Translations under genes and position numbers: made by a program
Shown here: piece by piece, positions 29,350 through 37,659 of the stretch
Layout: each line of letters starts with the position of its first letter
Numbering within the stretch: the first letter of the stretch is position 1
Source of the DNA: DTKD01 sp964494345
GTDB lineage: Bacteria > Armatimonadota > UBA5829
Length of the DNA stretch: 64,000 nucleotides
Reading direction: 5' to 3'
Assembly (NCBI GenBank): GCA_964494345.1
Contig: CAZBSI010000011.1
Location: 29,828-93,827, forward strand
Notes under the pieces: model-generated
What the model saw: only the letters and a program-made list of their open reading frames with translations
What the model was told of the DNA's origin: nothing
Databases searched by the model: none

Positions 29350-29363
29350 ACCGAACATTCAGT
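29350..29363. promoter_or_regulatory. possible second TetR operator in front of the efflux operon
   Basis: On the minus strand ACTGAATGTTCGGT is an imperfect palindrome (one mismatch between the arms) just upstream of the TolC-type gene, overlapping a TATACT that could be its -10. Its GACTGAA lead-in is shared with the stronger operator at 30087-30100. Weak on its own; supported by position. Confidence 0.4.
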
Positions 29364-29442
29364 CAACATTTTTGCCGACAGAAACGCCTGCCGCCAAAAT
29401 ACACTCGGCCGGGTTATTAAGTTCGTAAACTCGATAGTTTCG

Positions 29443-30060
29443 CTATGAAGCGGCAACCCCTGTCGCCATGATGTCCATAGCGAGATCTATATCTCCATCC
29501 GCGTCTCTATCCGTTTCCATATCCGACTCTCTCCGGATATGCATCATCACCAGCGAATGCACGATCCCCATTATGATATGCACAGCCCTGTCTGCGTCCA
29601 TACTGCGGAGTTCACCCTTTGCGATACCCTCTTCAACGATTGTCTTCAATAGCGATGTTACTTCGTCGAAAGGCTTCCGGATGTCGATATCCGACGACAG
29701 GTTGCCCTCAAGTTCAGCGCGCATTGCAATACGACCAATATTGGGTCGGTTTGCGTGCAGTTGTCGAAATAGTGTCGTAAAGCGTCGAATTCTGCCGAGT
29801 GCAGTATCTTCGTGTGCATAGGCCGCCTGAGCAACGTCGATGATGCACTGGCCGCCGTCTCGCAGGATCGAATCGTGAAGCGCTCGTTTGTCTTTGAAAT
29901 AGTAATATATCAGCGCCCTCCCTACGCCGGCAGCTTCGGTAATATCGCTAATGGAAGTGGCGTCAAATCCCCTATCCGCAAATAACTGCCCTGCTGCGTT
30001 CATAATTCTCAGCCTCACGTGGGGCTGGTCAGTCAATTGATTGTCAATCGAATCAGTCAT
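29443..30060 (-). CDS. TetR-family transcriptional regulator
   Basis: 205 residues from the ATG at 30060 with GGAGG 9 bases before; an upstream TTG abuts the GGAGG and cannot be used. The N-terminal helix-turn-helix region is typical: GQLFADRGFDATSISDITEAAGVGRALIYYYFKDKRALHDSIL (about residues 22-65, shown here only as a pattern in part). The C-terminal ligand-binding domain is helical with no recognisable ligand signature. It lies directly upstream of the TolC/HlyD/ABC operon in the same direction, 124 bases away. It most likely represses both itself and the pump, with release by the exported compound. Confidence 0.9.
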   Translation of the reverse strand: MTDSIDNQLTDQPHVRLRIMNAAGQLFADRGFDATSISDITEAAGVGRALIYYYFKDKRALHDSILRDGGQCIIDVAQAAYAHEDTALGRIRRFTTLFRQLHANRPNIGRIAMRAELEGNLSSDIDIRKPFDEVTSLLKTIVEEGIAKGELRSMDADRAVHIIMGIVHSLVMMHIRRESDMETDRDADGDIDLAMDIMATGVAAS

Positions 30061-30086
30061 TTCTCGCAACCTCCATTCTTACAGAC

Positions 30087-30100
30087 TGAACGGTCGTTCA
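30087..30100. promoter_or_regulatory. TetR operator upstream of the regulator gene
   Basis: TGAACG-GT-CGTTCA is a perfect 6-bp inverted repeat with a 2-base spacer, 27 bases before the TetR start. This GAACG/CGTTC form is common among TetR-family operators. It is placed for autorepression. Confidence 0.65.
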
Positions 30101-30232
30101 TATTGTTCCATACCTCAGCCGACATGTCAAGCTCCAGGGCCAAAAAATATTATGCATATTGTTGAGCGACGATCATAGCATACCGGGAATTCACTTAGCC
30201 TGGTACGGTTCTGCGTCACAACAGCCAATCTG

Positions 30233-30241
30233 TGATATAAT
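30233..30241 (+). promoter_or_regulatory. extended -10 promoter of tRNA-Arg
   Basis: TGATATAAT is an exact extended -10 (TG-n-TATAAT), with the predicted start about 4 bases before the tRNA. No good -35 lies upstream, as is usual for extended -10 promoters. Confidence 0.65.
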
Positions 30242-30251
30242 AACTAAGCAC

Positions 30252-30327
30252 GCACCCGTAGCTCAGTGGATAGAGCGCTTGCCTCCGGAGCAAGAAGTCG
30301 GGCGTTCGAATCGCCCCGGGTGCGCCA
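30252..30327 (+). tRNA. trnR: tRNA-Arg (anticodon CCG)
   Basis: 76 bases including an encoded CCA. The acceptor stem GCACCCG pairs with CGGGTGC; the D arm reads GCTCAGTGGATAGAGC. The anticodon stem CTTGC/GCAAG holds the loop CTCCGGA with anticodon CCG at 30285-30287, reading the Arg codon CGG. The T arm shows GTTCGAATC between paired GGGC and GCCC. No intron or mismatch is seen. It stands alone between the TetR regulator and the DUF4838 gene; no integrated element is attached to its 3' end. Confidence 0.97.
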
Positions 30328-30418
30328 TTTTCCACTTTATCCGCCCCCTTTAGCCCTTCCATTTGCCATTCGATGTTGTATAATGCAGGCGTTGCTGAGG
30401 TTATGAAAGGAGTCTGTT

Positions 30419-32200
30419 ATGCGAATGCACCTATTCGTCGCGGCCGCATTGGTCGCGCTTATTGGCAATCAGGGAGGAGCAGATATGAACCTGGTACAAA
30501 ATGGCCGGTCCGATTACAGCATCGTGCTGGCTAAAGACGCATCACCATCAGAACATTTCGCAGCAAGCGAGCTAAAATTGTTCATCGGAGAGATGTCCGG
30601 CGCAGTTCTAAAGTATGCTGAAGACAACGGCCAAGTGCCTCAAAAGGCGATCCTGTTAGGAGATTCCAAAGCTCTGCAGTCGCTGGGAGTGAATGTCAAT
30701 TTCGCCGACCTCGGCGAAGAGGGCTTTACTATTAAAACCGTGGGCGACCGCATCATCATCGCTGGCGGCAGGCTTCGCGGCACGATGTACGGCGCTTATG
30801 AGTTTCTGGAGAGGCTTGGATGCAGATTTCTAACAGACACTGTAAACAAGGTCCCCAAGACAAAAGACATAACCATCAGCGACCTCGATATAACCCAGAA
30901 GCCGGTCTTTGAATACCGTGACGTATATATTCGAGAGGCAATGACCCCGAACTACGCCGCCCGAAATCGCGGCAACAGCTTCATGGCCAAAATCGACCGC
31001 AAGCGGGGAGGAAATATCGCCTACTATCCGTTTGTGCACAGCTTTAACCAACTGGTGCCTCTTGAAAAGTATTGGGACAGTCATCCGGAATATTTCTCGA
31101 TGATTGAAGGCAAGCGCACTAAAGATCACACGCAGTTATGCATGTCGAACCCGGAAGTGGTGAAGATCGCGACAGAGACCGTAATGGGTTGGATGCACGA
31201 CCACCCCGAGGCCAGGATATATTCTGTCTCTCAAAACGACTGGTATAACAACTGCCAGTGCCCGAATTGCAAGGCAATCGACGAGGAGGAGGGCAGCCCG
31301 TCGGGTTTGATGCTCCGATTTGTCAACGCTATTGCAGAGGAGACCTCTAAAGTCTATCCGGACAAGCTGATCGACACTCTGGCCTACCAGTGGACAGAGA
31401 AGCCGCCGAAGATCACTAAGCTGCACCCCAACGTTCGCGCCCGATTGTGCCCTATCTTCTGCTGCGAGTCGCATCCTTATGAAACCTGCGGCACCAATGA
31501 GAACAAGGCATTCATCGACAACCTGCTCGAGTGGGGCAAGATCACCGATCAGCTTTACATCTGGCACTACAACACCAGCTTCGCGCATTATCTGAACCCG
31601 TTCCCCGATTTTTGGCAGTTGATGGACACTGCGAAGCTGTATAAGCGGCAGGGTGTCAAGGGGATATTCTGGGAGGGTTCTTATCCTCCGGGCGGCGGCG
31701 GGGAGATGGCGTATCTGCGCTCATATCTGCTATCCAAGATCACCTGGGACCCGGACATCGACGGCAATGAGGTAATGCGTGAGTTTTGCGACGACTACTA
31801 CGGCAAGAGCGGCAAGTATATCTATGAATATGTGCAGCTTCTTCTGAACAAGGTGACCAGGGATCATATCCATATGAAGATTTGGGCCACCCCGACAGAG
31901 CCGTTTTTGACCCCGGAGGTCATAGCCGCATCCGACGAGCTTTTCGACAAAGCCGAGGCGGCTGCGGAGTCCGATGAGACTCTGGACAGAGTCAAGCACG
32001 ACCGCATCCCTATCCAGTATGTGAAACTGATGCAGCCGATTATGAACAAGCAAGTCAAGGGCAAGGAAGCGGAGTATCTCAAAAAACTCGATGACTTTGT
32101 TGCGATGTGCAGAAGCAGAGGCATGACCCACATCAGCGAATGGGAGGATCTCGGCGCATACCACGAGAGAATGAAGAAGGCCATCGAAGGCAAGGAATAA
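30419..32200 (+). CDS. secreted DUF4838-type protein (alpha-glucuronidase-like fold)
   Basis: 593 residues. A short signal peptide (FVAAALVALIGNQGG) is followed by a GH20/GH67-like N-terminal domain (IVLAKDASPSEHFAASELK ... RLRGTMYGAYEFLERLGCRF, about 30-150), in which carbohydrate enzymes of these families carry an alpha/beta cap. The central TIM barrel has the DUF4838 marks NDWYNNCQCPNCKAIDEEEG and ISYQW-like TLAYQWTEKPPK, plus GIFWEGSYPPGGGGEM. The C-terminal helical region ends near the stop. Such proteins are widespread in polysaccharide-degrading Planctomycetes, Armatimonadota and Lentisphaerae but have no settled activity. The CxxC pair (NCQCPNC) may bind a metal. AAGGAG precedes the ATG. 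Confidence 0.75.
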   Translation: MRMHLFVAAALVALIGNQGGADMNLVQNGRSDYSIVLAKDASPSEHFAASELKLFIGEMSGAVLKYAEDNGQVPQKAILLGDSKALQSLGVNVNFADLGEEGFTIKTVGDRIIIAGGRLRGTMYGAYEFLERLGCRFLTDTVNKVPKTKDITISDLDITQKPVFEYRDVYIREAMTPNYAARNRGNSFMAKIDRKRGGNIAYYPFVHSFNQLVPLEKYWDSHPEYFSMIEGKRTKDHTQLCMSNPEVVKIATETVMGWMHDHPEARIYSVSQNDWYNNCQCPNCKAIDEEEGSPSGLMLRFVNAIAEETSKVYPDKLIDTLAYQWTEKPPKITKLHPNVRARLCPIFCCESHPYETCGTNENKAFIDNLLEWGKITDQLYIWHYNTSFAHYLNPFPDFWQLMDTAKLYKRQGVKGIFWEGSYPPGGGGEMAYLRSYLLSKITWDPDIDGNEVMREFCDDYYGKSGKYIYEYVQLLLNKVTRDHIHMKIWATPTEPFLTPEVIAASDELFDKAEAAAESDETLDRVKHDRIPIQYVKLMQPIMNKQVKGKEAEYLKKLDDFVAMCRSRGMTHISEWEDLGAYHERMKKAIEGKE

Positions 32201-32571
32201 ACGTAGATAGATGCCAATCTACGAATTGCAGTAGTACGATAGGTGGCGATTTCCCAATCGCCACCTCGTAACCAAATCCAACCTCCAACTTCTAACTACT
32301 AACTTCCAAACCGTAGTGGCCGATCTCCGTCTCGACCAACCCTTTCACCTGTGCACTTCGGGCGGGGATAGAAACCGACCCCTGCATTTTGGTTGTCTGG
32401 AACTCAGAAATCCGGCGCTCCCATACTACGTCATAATTCGCCAATAATTATGTTACCCTGCGCCCCCAATATATGTCATCCTGCGCGCAGTCGCAGGATC
32501 ACGTCCCGCTTATCCTCGCCGTGGATTCCGCGACTACGCGGAATGATTGTTATCTCCTCCAAGCCTCCAAC
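32201..32571. other. intergenic region with hairpin and repeat fragments
   Basis: Between two convergent genes. It holds the hairpin at 32241-32266, the CGTAGTGGCCGATCTCCGTC element (32312-32339, also at 20715), and a variant of the TCATCCTGCGCGCAG repeat at 32475-32500, followed by a GGATTCCGCG...CGCGGAAT hairpin. A short frame crosses it but has no ribosome binding site; I see no gene. Confidence 0.6.
32241..32266. terminator. hairpin between convergent genes
   Basis: AGGTGGCGATT and AATCGCCACCT form a perfect 11-bp stem with a TCCC loop, 40 bases after the DUF4838 stop. It could end transcription from the left-hand gene; the right-hand gene is about 300 bases away. Confidence 0.6.
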
Positions 32572-33393
32572 TTAGCACAGCGGCTCAAGAATAGCGATCG
32601 CCTTCTTGATATCCGCAATCTGCTGGTCTCCGCTGATCTCTCGCTCTATGGTCAGCGCCCCCGCATAACCAAACGACTTGAGCTTCGGCACTAAAACCGG
32701 GAAGTTCACTCGCCCTTCTCCCATCGGCTTCTCTACACCGAGCTTGCTGGGTTCGGTGGGATATTCTCCATCCTTGGCGTGCACTCCTCGCACATAAGGT
32801 CCGATAATATCCAGCGCATCAACCGGGTTCGCCTTGCCATACATCAACAAGTTGGCGGGATCCAGGTTTATGCCCAGATTTCCTGTGCCTATGTCAGTGA
32901 TCGCCCGCAGCAGGGTAATTGGGGTTTCCTGGCCGGTTTCGAAACAAAAATGCAGACCGAGCTCTTTATTTCGCATCGCAACTGTACGCAGCGCCTCAAT
33001 GGTCCCCTCATACAGCGGGTCGGTCGGGTTTTCCGGTATAAAACCCGCGTGGGTGATGGTATCCGGTACCCCCAGCTTCGAGGCGAACTCAGCCCCTTTA
33101 AGCAGCGCATCAACGCGCATCTGCCTCATCTCAACAGGCACCAGGCCGATGGTAGTCGGGCCTTCTGTGAAGTTCCAGGCATGTTTGCCCGGTGTGCCGG
33201 TCCAAAGCGCCGATATCTCCACGTCATAATCCACGCATGCCTTCTTAACCCGGGCCGCGTTTTCATCGGTATAGCTTTCGGGATCCCATGTCGAGAGCTG
33301 GCAGCTTCCCAGCCCAAGATTTCGCACCTTTTTAATCTCCGTCTCAATTTCGTGCCCCATCGAAACAAGAACACCAATCTTCAACTTCGCCAT
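32572..33393 (-). CDS. sugar phosphate isomerase/epimerase-like TIM barrel
   Basis: 273 residues. It belongs to the xylose-isomerase-like (AP endonuclease family 2) group, which isomerises or epimerises sugars or related hydroxy-acids with a divalent metal. Metal ligands are visible: E in CFETGQETP, D in INLDPANLLMYG, the HAKDGEYPTEPSKLG segment, and E in LTIEREISGDQQ. The N-terminus KIGVLVSMGHEIETEIKKV is the normal barrel opening, and there is no signal peptide, so it works in the cytoplasm. It is convergent with the DUF4838 gene and divergent from the 33550 gene. Pathway context is carbohydrate-related by neighbourhood only. Confidence 0.85.
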   Translation of the reverse strand: MAKLKIGVLVSMGHEIETEIKKVRNLGLGSCQLSTWDPESYTDENAARVKKACVDYDVEISALWTGTPGKHAWNFTEGPTTIGLVPVEMRQMRVDALLKGAEFASKLGVPDTITHAGFIPENPTDPLYEGTIEALRTVAMRNKELGLHFCFETGQETPITLLRAITDIGTGNLGINLDPANLLMYGKANPVDALDIIGPYVRGVHAKDGEYPTEPSKLGVEKPMGEGRVNFPVLVPKLKSFGYAGALTIEREISGDQQIADIKKAIAILEPLC

Positions 33394-33549
33394 TTTTCAG
33401 ACTCCTCACGTTGATCCATTCAAGTAACCCTTCTCCCATCACCTGCATTCTTCCTGCCGCCATAACGCTATGTCACGAAGGAGGTGCGTGGGTAAAGCTA
33501 TAAGCGTCTACTGCTTCTTAATCAAATGAAAATAATTGAGGAATATTTC

Positions 33550-35100
33550 ATGCATAGAGCTTTCTGGAGCCTCGCACCGGCGACGGATGGACGAGACGAC
33601 AAGTGGTTCTTCGATAAAAGCGTATGGCAGAAGATGTTTCGCACTATGCACGGCTGCGGCTTCAACTGCCTTTTCTTCTTTAATGAAAATCCATTCGCTA
33701 CTATGATCGACGCATCGGCATATCCCGACGCGAAGGTCTTCGATGATGCATCCGCTGTGGATTATCGACAGATGTATCATTGGATATTGGAGGCTGCCCT
33801 GGACTACGACATAGCGCCTTACCTCGCCTTCAACGCCAGCCAATCTGACCTCGACTTTATCCGGGAATGCATGCGCGCTTTGCTGGATGACTACCCGGTG
33901 CTGCGGGGCTTGATAATAGGCGGACTCAATAGCGAATCGACTATGGATTTGGCGCAGCGGGGGATAGTGGATGTGCTGGATGCGGTCAGGCCGGATGCCT
34001 CTTTGTATCTGCAATCCGACGAGAGTTCAGATGAGATCATCGAAATAACCCGCCGGGGCAATCGAAAGATCGGCTATCTTGTCAAATATACTCACGATCA
34101 CCTCGTTGACGAGAACCCCGATGAGCAGTTCACCGGATGGATAGACGAGGTAGAGGCGGACAATGTCATTGCCGAGTTTGAAATCGCTAATTTTGAGCCG
34201 TGGACGAGCTTTTCATTCGACACGGTTGGTGGGGCGCTTGCCAATCTCGAACACGCTGGTTGCGAAGGACTTGCGCTGAAGCCGCTGTCACCGACCCAGT
34301 GGCCGTTGGTGTCGGATACATACTTTAAATATCAATGGCAGCGCGATCTGGTGTGGTATAGCGTTTGGGGCGGCAGAAGTATCGAAAAGCTCAAGAAGCT
34401 GGGTTCGCCGAAGTGGCTTACTCGCAATCCCAGGCTGGTCATCGGTTTCGAGGCCGCTTCGCGGATTCTTGAAATACTCTCTTTATACTTCGCCGGAGAT
34501 CGCTCCCGTGCGATCCGCCCGCAATATTGTTCAATTGACGGCACAGACGGCCCACATTTGATAAGCATAGCCGATATCCTGCGGCCGGAGGATATAACGG
34601 AGTACTCAGGCCGCGACTGGTGGCAGGAGATCACTGGAGATCCGGTCGTTTATCTCGGAGAATACATACATCGCGGCGCGCCGGAGAATACCTACGGCCC
34701 GGAAGAGTTGATCGAGGAATTGAGCGACCTCTCCCATCTCGCTGTTTCAGCAGCGGAAAAAGGTATGAGAAGCGCCTCAGGCGAAAAGGAACTCCCCAGC
34801 CTCGCACGGGACGCGTTTTGTATGGGGAGGCTTGGCGAGTTTTATGTTGAGAGACTACGGGCAGCGTTATCCCACGCTCGCAGCGAGAATGCAGAGGCAG
34901 CAGAGCACACCGCAAGGGCGCTCGGTCTGTATCGGGAATTGGCCGCTGTAGACTCCACCCATCGCGATAAGTTTACTCTGCAGTGGAGAAATATCTCGGT
35001 CGAAGGAGGCTGGGGTGCCATAATCCGTGCCCTCGAGAGAGAGTATGAAGATGTCTCAAAAGTCGATTTCAAGCCTGGGTCGGAATATCTCATTACTTGA
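33550..35100 (+). CDS. cytoplasmic TIM-barrel protein of unknown function
   Basis: 516 residues. The start at 33550 is preferred over an in-frame ATG 24 bases earlier because TGAGGAA lies 7 bases before it and the upstream one has none. N-terminal HRAFWSLAPATDGR, then MFRTMHGCGFNCLFFF and YDIAPYLAFNASQSDLDFI suggest a (beta/alpha) barrel. Later IEKLKKLGSPKWLT and a helical C-terminal region (about 390-500, rich in Ala/Glu/Arg) recall the helical domain of alpha-glucuronidase-like enzymes. No signal peptide. It could be an unrecognised glycosidase acting on oligosaccharides in the cytoplasm. I do not recognise the family and no catalytic pair can be named. Confidence 0.6.
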   Translation: MHRAFWSLAPATDGRDDKWFFDKSVWQKMFRTMHGCGFNCLFFFNENPFATMIDASAYPDAKVFDDASAVDYRQMYHWILEAALDYDIAPYLAFNASQSDLDFIRECMRALLDDYPVLRGLIIGGLNSESTMDLAQRGIVDVLDAVRPDASLYLQSDESSDEIIEITRRGNRKIGYLVKYTHDHLVDENPDEQFTGWIDEVEADNVIAEFEIANFEPWTSFSFDTVGGALANLEHAGCEGLALKPLSPTQWPLVSDTYFKYQWQRDLVWYSVWGGRSIEKLKKLGSPKWLTRNPRLVIGFEAASRILEILSLYFAGDRSRAIRPQYCSIDGTDGPHLISIADILRPEDITEYSGRDWWQEITGDPVVYLGEYIHRGAPENTYGPEELIEELSDLSHLAVSAAEKGMRSASGEKELPSLARDAFCMGRLGEFYVERLRAALSHARSENAEAAEHTARALGLYRELAAVDSTHRDKFTLQWRNISVEGGWGAIIRALEREYEDVSKVDFKPGSEYLIT

Positions 35101-35185
35101 GCTTCCCGGCGCAGCCTGCCCGGTCGTTTATTGAGCTATGGTGCAGGGTAAAAATATAAAGGATTTCACTTACGGAGGTGGTCTT

Positions 35186-35689
35186 ATGCCACAGGAGAAA
35201 ACGCTGGCCAGAAAAGAGCGTTCGGAACTGGAATCCTTTGAGCCGTGGGATACGTTCCGAGCAATGGAAAGAATGTTTCGGGATTTCCTCACATTGCCGC
35301 CGTCGATGATGAGGTCACGACGCTGGATGATGCCGGAGTTGCGTCAGGAAATAATGCCTGATGTCGATCTTACCGAGACCGAGAACGAGCTTACATTGAA
35401 AGCTGCGGTGCCAGGTCTTTCAAAAGATGATATCGACATCAACGTTACGTCAGACCGCATCACGGTTAGCGGCGAGCGCAAGTCCGAAGAGCAGAAACCC
35501 GGAGAGACCTATCACGTAAGGCAGCAGACCTACGGTTCGTTTAATGTCTGTTATTCACTGCCGGCGGAGGTCAAACCCGAAGAAGTGAAGGCTTCTTACA
35601 AAAACGGAATTCTAATGGTGCATATGCCCAAGGCCGAGATAACCCCGGAACATAAAGTCAAAATTGAGGTACAGGAGAGCGAACAATAG
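35186..35689 (+). CDS. small heat shock protein, Hsp20/alpha-crystallin family
   Basis: 167 residues from the ATG at 35186, with ACGGAGGTGG 6 bases before; the longer upstream frame lacks this. The N-terminal region (residues 1-60) is variable with WDTFRAMERMFRDF. The alpha-crystallin domain covers about 60-155: IMPDVDLTETENELTLKAAVPGLSKDDIDI, ITVSGERKSEEQKPGETY, and the closing KNGILMVHMPKAE, which gives the inter-dimer motif. Such proteins hold unfolded proteins for refolding. A perfect terminator follows 24 bases after the stop. No HrcA/CIRCE box was noticed upstream. Confidence 0.93.
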   Translation: MPQEKTLARKERSELESFEPWDTFRAMERMFRDFLTLPPSMMRSRRWMMPELRQEIMPDVDLTETENELTLKAAVPGLSKDDIDINVTSDRITVSGERKSEEQKPGETYHVRQQTYGSFNVCYSLPAEVKPEEVKASYKNGILMVHMPKAEITPEHKVKIEVQESEQ

Positions 35690-35713
35690 CCTCCTTGCCC
35701 TGTTAACCGCTTG

Positions 35714-35742
35714 AATGGCGGGGCCCGCGCCCCGCCATTTTA
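35714..35742 (+). terminator. intrinsic terminator after the Hsp20 gene
   Basis: ATGGCGGGGC (35715-35724) and GCCCCGCCAT (35729-35738) form a perfect 10-bp stem with a CCGC loop followed by TTTA. Good termination structure. Confidence 0.85.
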
Positions 35743-35895
35743 CTTCATCCTGGCCTTCCCGTGTATTCGGCGACTGCAATTTTATGGGGACGATTCATCA
35801 ATCCAATGACTTTCTGTGCGAACAGCCACAATCAATCCTTGCCTGCCAAATCATACCAAATGGTAGATTTGTTTAGCTTCTGGCTCAACGGGTAT
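35743..35895. other. intergenic stretch upstream of the candidate RNA
   Basis: About 150 bases with no gene I trust; a 62-codon frame (35761-35949) lacks a ribosome binding site and overlaps the promoter and hairpin described next. Confidence 0.4.
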
Positions 35896-36024
35896 TATAA
35901 TTCTGCCAAATCCGGTTCAGGGTCAATTCTTCGCAAGACGAAAGAATGATCCTTTTCCTCTTAGTTGTGCGGCACAATAAGATTTCCGCCACCCCACGAT
36001 CATTATGGTCGGGGGGGTTTTTTT
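35896..36024 (+). ncRNA. candidate structured RNA with its own promoter and terminator
   Basis: TATAAT at 35896-35901 is an exact -10 box. A long hairpin follows at 35920-35952 (GGGTCAATTCTTCG against CGAAAGAATGATCC, about 13 pairs with one bulge). The transcript would end at 35987-36024 in an imperfect stem (CCCCACGATCATTATGGTCG plus a G run) followed by seven T, giving a transcript of about 115 bases. The downstream membrane-protein gene starts 90 bases later, so the RNA may be a leader that attenuates it or a free small RNA. I could not match it to any RNA family I know. Structure is inferred by eye. Confidence 0.45.
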
Positions 36025-36113
36025 ATCGATAGACAACCAGGTAGAAATTGCAGTAGCGCGGCCGGCGGTTTGCATGTTATCTTGAATACAAGCCTGCTTA
36101 TCCGGAGGATATG

Positions 36114-36434
36114 ATGTCGAAGTCTTATATTTTGCCTGCAAACGTCATGCTGGTATTGGTCGGAGTTGCCGATCTGCTGAGCACTTTGTACTGGCTCAAG
36201 ACGGGGCAGGCGATTGAGGTCAACCCGGTGATGGCGGCAGTGCTGCACGGAGGCATCGGGTTGTTTATCGGCGTCAAACTCGCCACGCTGGCAGCTTTTG
36301 TCGGGGTTATGGAATGGTACAGGCGTCGTCGCAGCGCCGCATTCGCCCGCCTGGTCGGAAGCGCGACCCTTATAGGCTATATCAGCATATATGCCGTTTC
36401 GTTCTGCTGTGTGAACTATCCGACCCTGCTTTAA
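36114..36434 (+). CDS. small integral membrane protein, DUF5658-like
   Basis: 106 residues; the ATG at 36114 is 5 bases after GGAGG and better spaced than the ATG at 36111. Three hydrophobic helices (about residues 9-28, 45-62 and 80-100) separated by short polar loops, with the pattern NVMLVLVGVADLLSTLYWLKTG and NPVMAAVLHGGIGLFIGVKLA, typical of small DUF5658-type membrane proteins. No enzymatic motif. It follows the candidate structured RNA at 35896-36024 and precedes the pilus operon by 88 bases. Function unknown. Confidence 0.7.
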   Translation: MSKSYILPANVMLVLVGVADLLSTLYWLKTGQAIEVNPVMAAVLHGGIGLFIGVKLATLAAFVGVMEWYRRRRSAAFARLVGSATLIGYISIYAVSFCCVNYPTLL

Positions 36435-36522
36435 CTACTCCTTACACTACTGCTAAGTTATAAGCCACATTCTGCCGATATTAAAGATGGCCTGCAATAA
36501 ATGATGGCCTGGTGATCACAGA

Positions 36523-37653
36523 ATGTTTGGCAAGCAATTAGAAAAACCATTCACTAACAGGGTTGGGCTGGATATCGGCACGCACTCGGTTACGGGTGTC
36601 GAGATAGTGCAGCGCGGCTCCGAAATCGTCATCCACTCGGCCAGTTCCGTCACCATCCCAGACGACCGAAACAGCCACGTCAGTATTTTACAGGCAATCA
36701 GGAGCCTGTGGAATACCGCTGGGTTTCGATCCAAACGGGTCCTGGTAGCTCTCCCATCGTCAGCCATATACGCTAAATGGCTTAACCTGGAAGCTCAGGA
36801 TGAAGAAGAACTGGCAAATACAGCCAGGACAGCCGCCGCCAGAGGAGCGCCATTTCCCGCCTCCGACGCAATAGTCGACTACAGGGTGCTTTCTTCGAGA
36901 AGCGCCAATGGCCAAAACGTCCATCTGACTATGCTGGTCGCGGCTTCTGCTTCTGCAGTCGAACAACTCCTCAATACCGTAGAAGCTGCCGGCCTTGATG
37001 TCCTGGCCGTCGACATAGAATCCGCCGCCACCACGCGGATATACGGCGTTCAAAAACACGCTGTCAGCCAACTCTGGAGCGGCCAGCCTCAAGCGCATTG
37101 CCAGATAGGAGCCAACAGCACATTAATCACAGTGAGCAGAGCCCGCAATCTGGAATTCGCAAGGACTGTGCCGGTTGGCGGCAACGATTTTACCACTTGT
37201 GTTTCGGAGATGCTGCAGATCAACAGGTCCGAGGCTGAGAAGATCAAATTAGCGCCAGGCTGCCGGCTCACAGCCGAAGGGGAACTGATAGCTTCCTACG
37301 CCGGAGAACAGGTATGTGTGCCGTGTGAATCTGTGGTAAGCCGGTTGGCGCGGGAGATGGACAGATCGTTCAAATATTTTCGCAGTCAATTTGCCGAAGG
37401 CAGCTATCTCGGTATGACCGGCGCAGCCACTCTCAGCGGGGGAGGGGCGTTGCTCAGGGGAATCGACAGTTGTCTTGAGCGGCAGGGTCTGGAGATCGCA
37501 GGAATAGTAAACCCGTTTGCCGGGCTATCGGTGGCGGCAGAGGGAAAAGGCGTCGCAGATGTGGCCGATACGGCCGCTCAATATACCACCGCCGTAGGTT
37601 TGGCTCTCGCAGATCATTGGAGCGAAGTCAGCGAACATTCGGCCGCTGCGTAA
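36523..37653 (+). CDS. pilM: type IV pilus/type II secretion assembly ATPase-fold protein PilM
   Basis: 376 residues. PilM is an actin-like ASKHA-fold protein on the inner face of the inner membrane that binds the N-terminus of PilN and links the inner-membrane platform to the motor. The phosphate-1 motif VGLDIGTHSVTGVEI is at about residue 14, the middle motif CQIGANSTLITVSR at about 195, and the adenosine motif GMTGAATLSGGGALLRGID near 305. It is the first gene of the pil run; pilN starts 6 bases after its stop. No strong ribosome binding site before the ATG beyond GGTGAT. Standard size. Confidence 0.92.
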   Translation: MFGKQLEKPFTNRVGLDIGTHSVTGVEIVQRGSEIVIHSASSVTIPDDRNSHVSILQAIRSLWNTAGFRSKRVLVALPSSAIYAKWLNLEAQDEEELANTARTAAARGAPFPASDAIVDYRVLSSRSANGQNVHLTMLVAASASAVEQLLNTVEAAGLDVLAVDIESAATTRIYGVQKHAVSQLWSGQPQAHCQIGANSTLITVSRARNLEFARTVPVGGNDFTTCVSEMLQINRSEAEKIKLAPGCRLTAEGELIASYAGEQVCVPCESVVSRLAREMDRSFKYFRSQFAEGSYLGMTGAATLSGGGALLRGIDSCLERQGLEIAGIVNPFAGLSVAAEGKGVADVADTAAQYTTAVGLALADHWSEVSEHSAAA

Positions 37654-37659
37654 GTCAGA

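Noticed and set aside
30252..30327. Integration site for a mobile element at the tRNA-Arg gene
   Set aside because: No integrase, no direct repeat of the tRNA 3' end downstream, and ordinary genes follow.
35761..35949. 62-codon frame before the candidate structured RNA
   Set aside because: It overlaps the promoter and hairpin of the candidate RNA, has no ribosome binding site, and codes for nothing recognisable.
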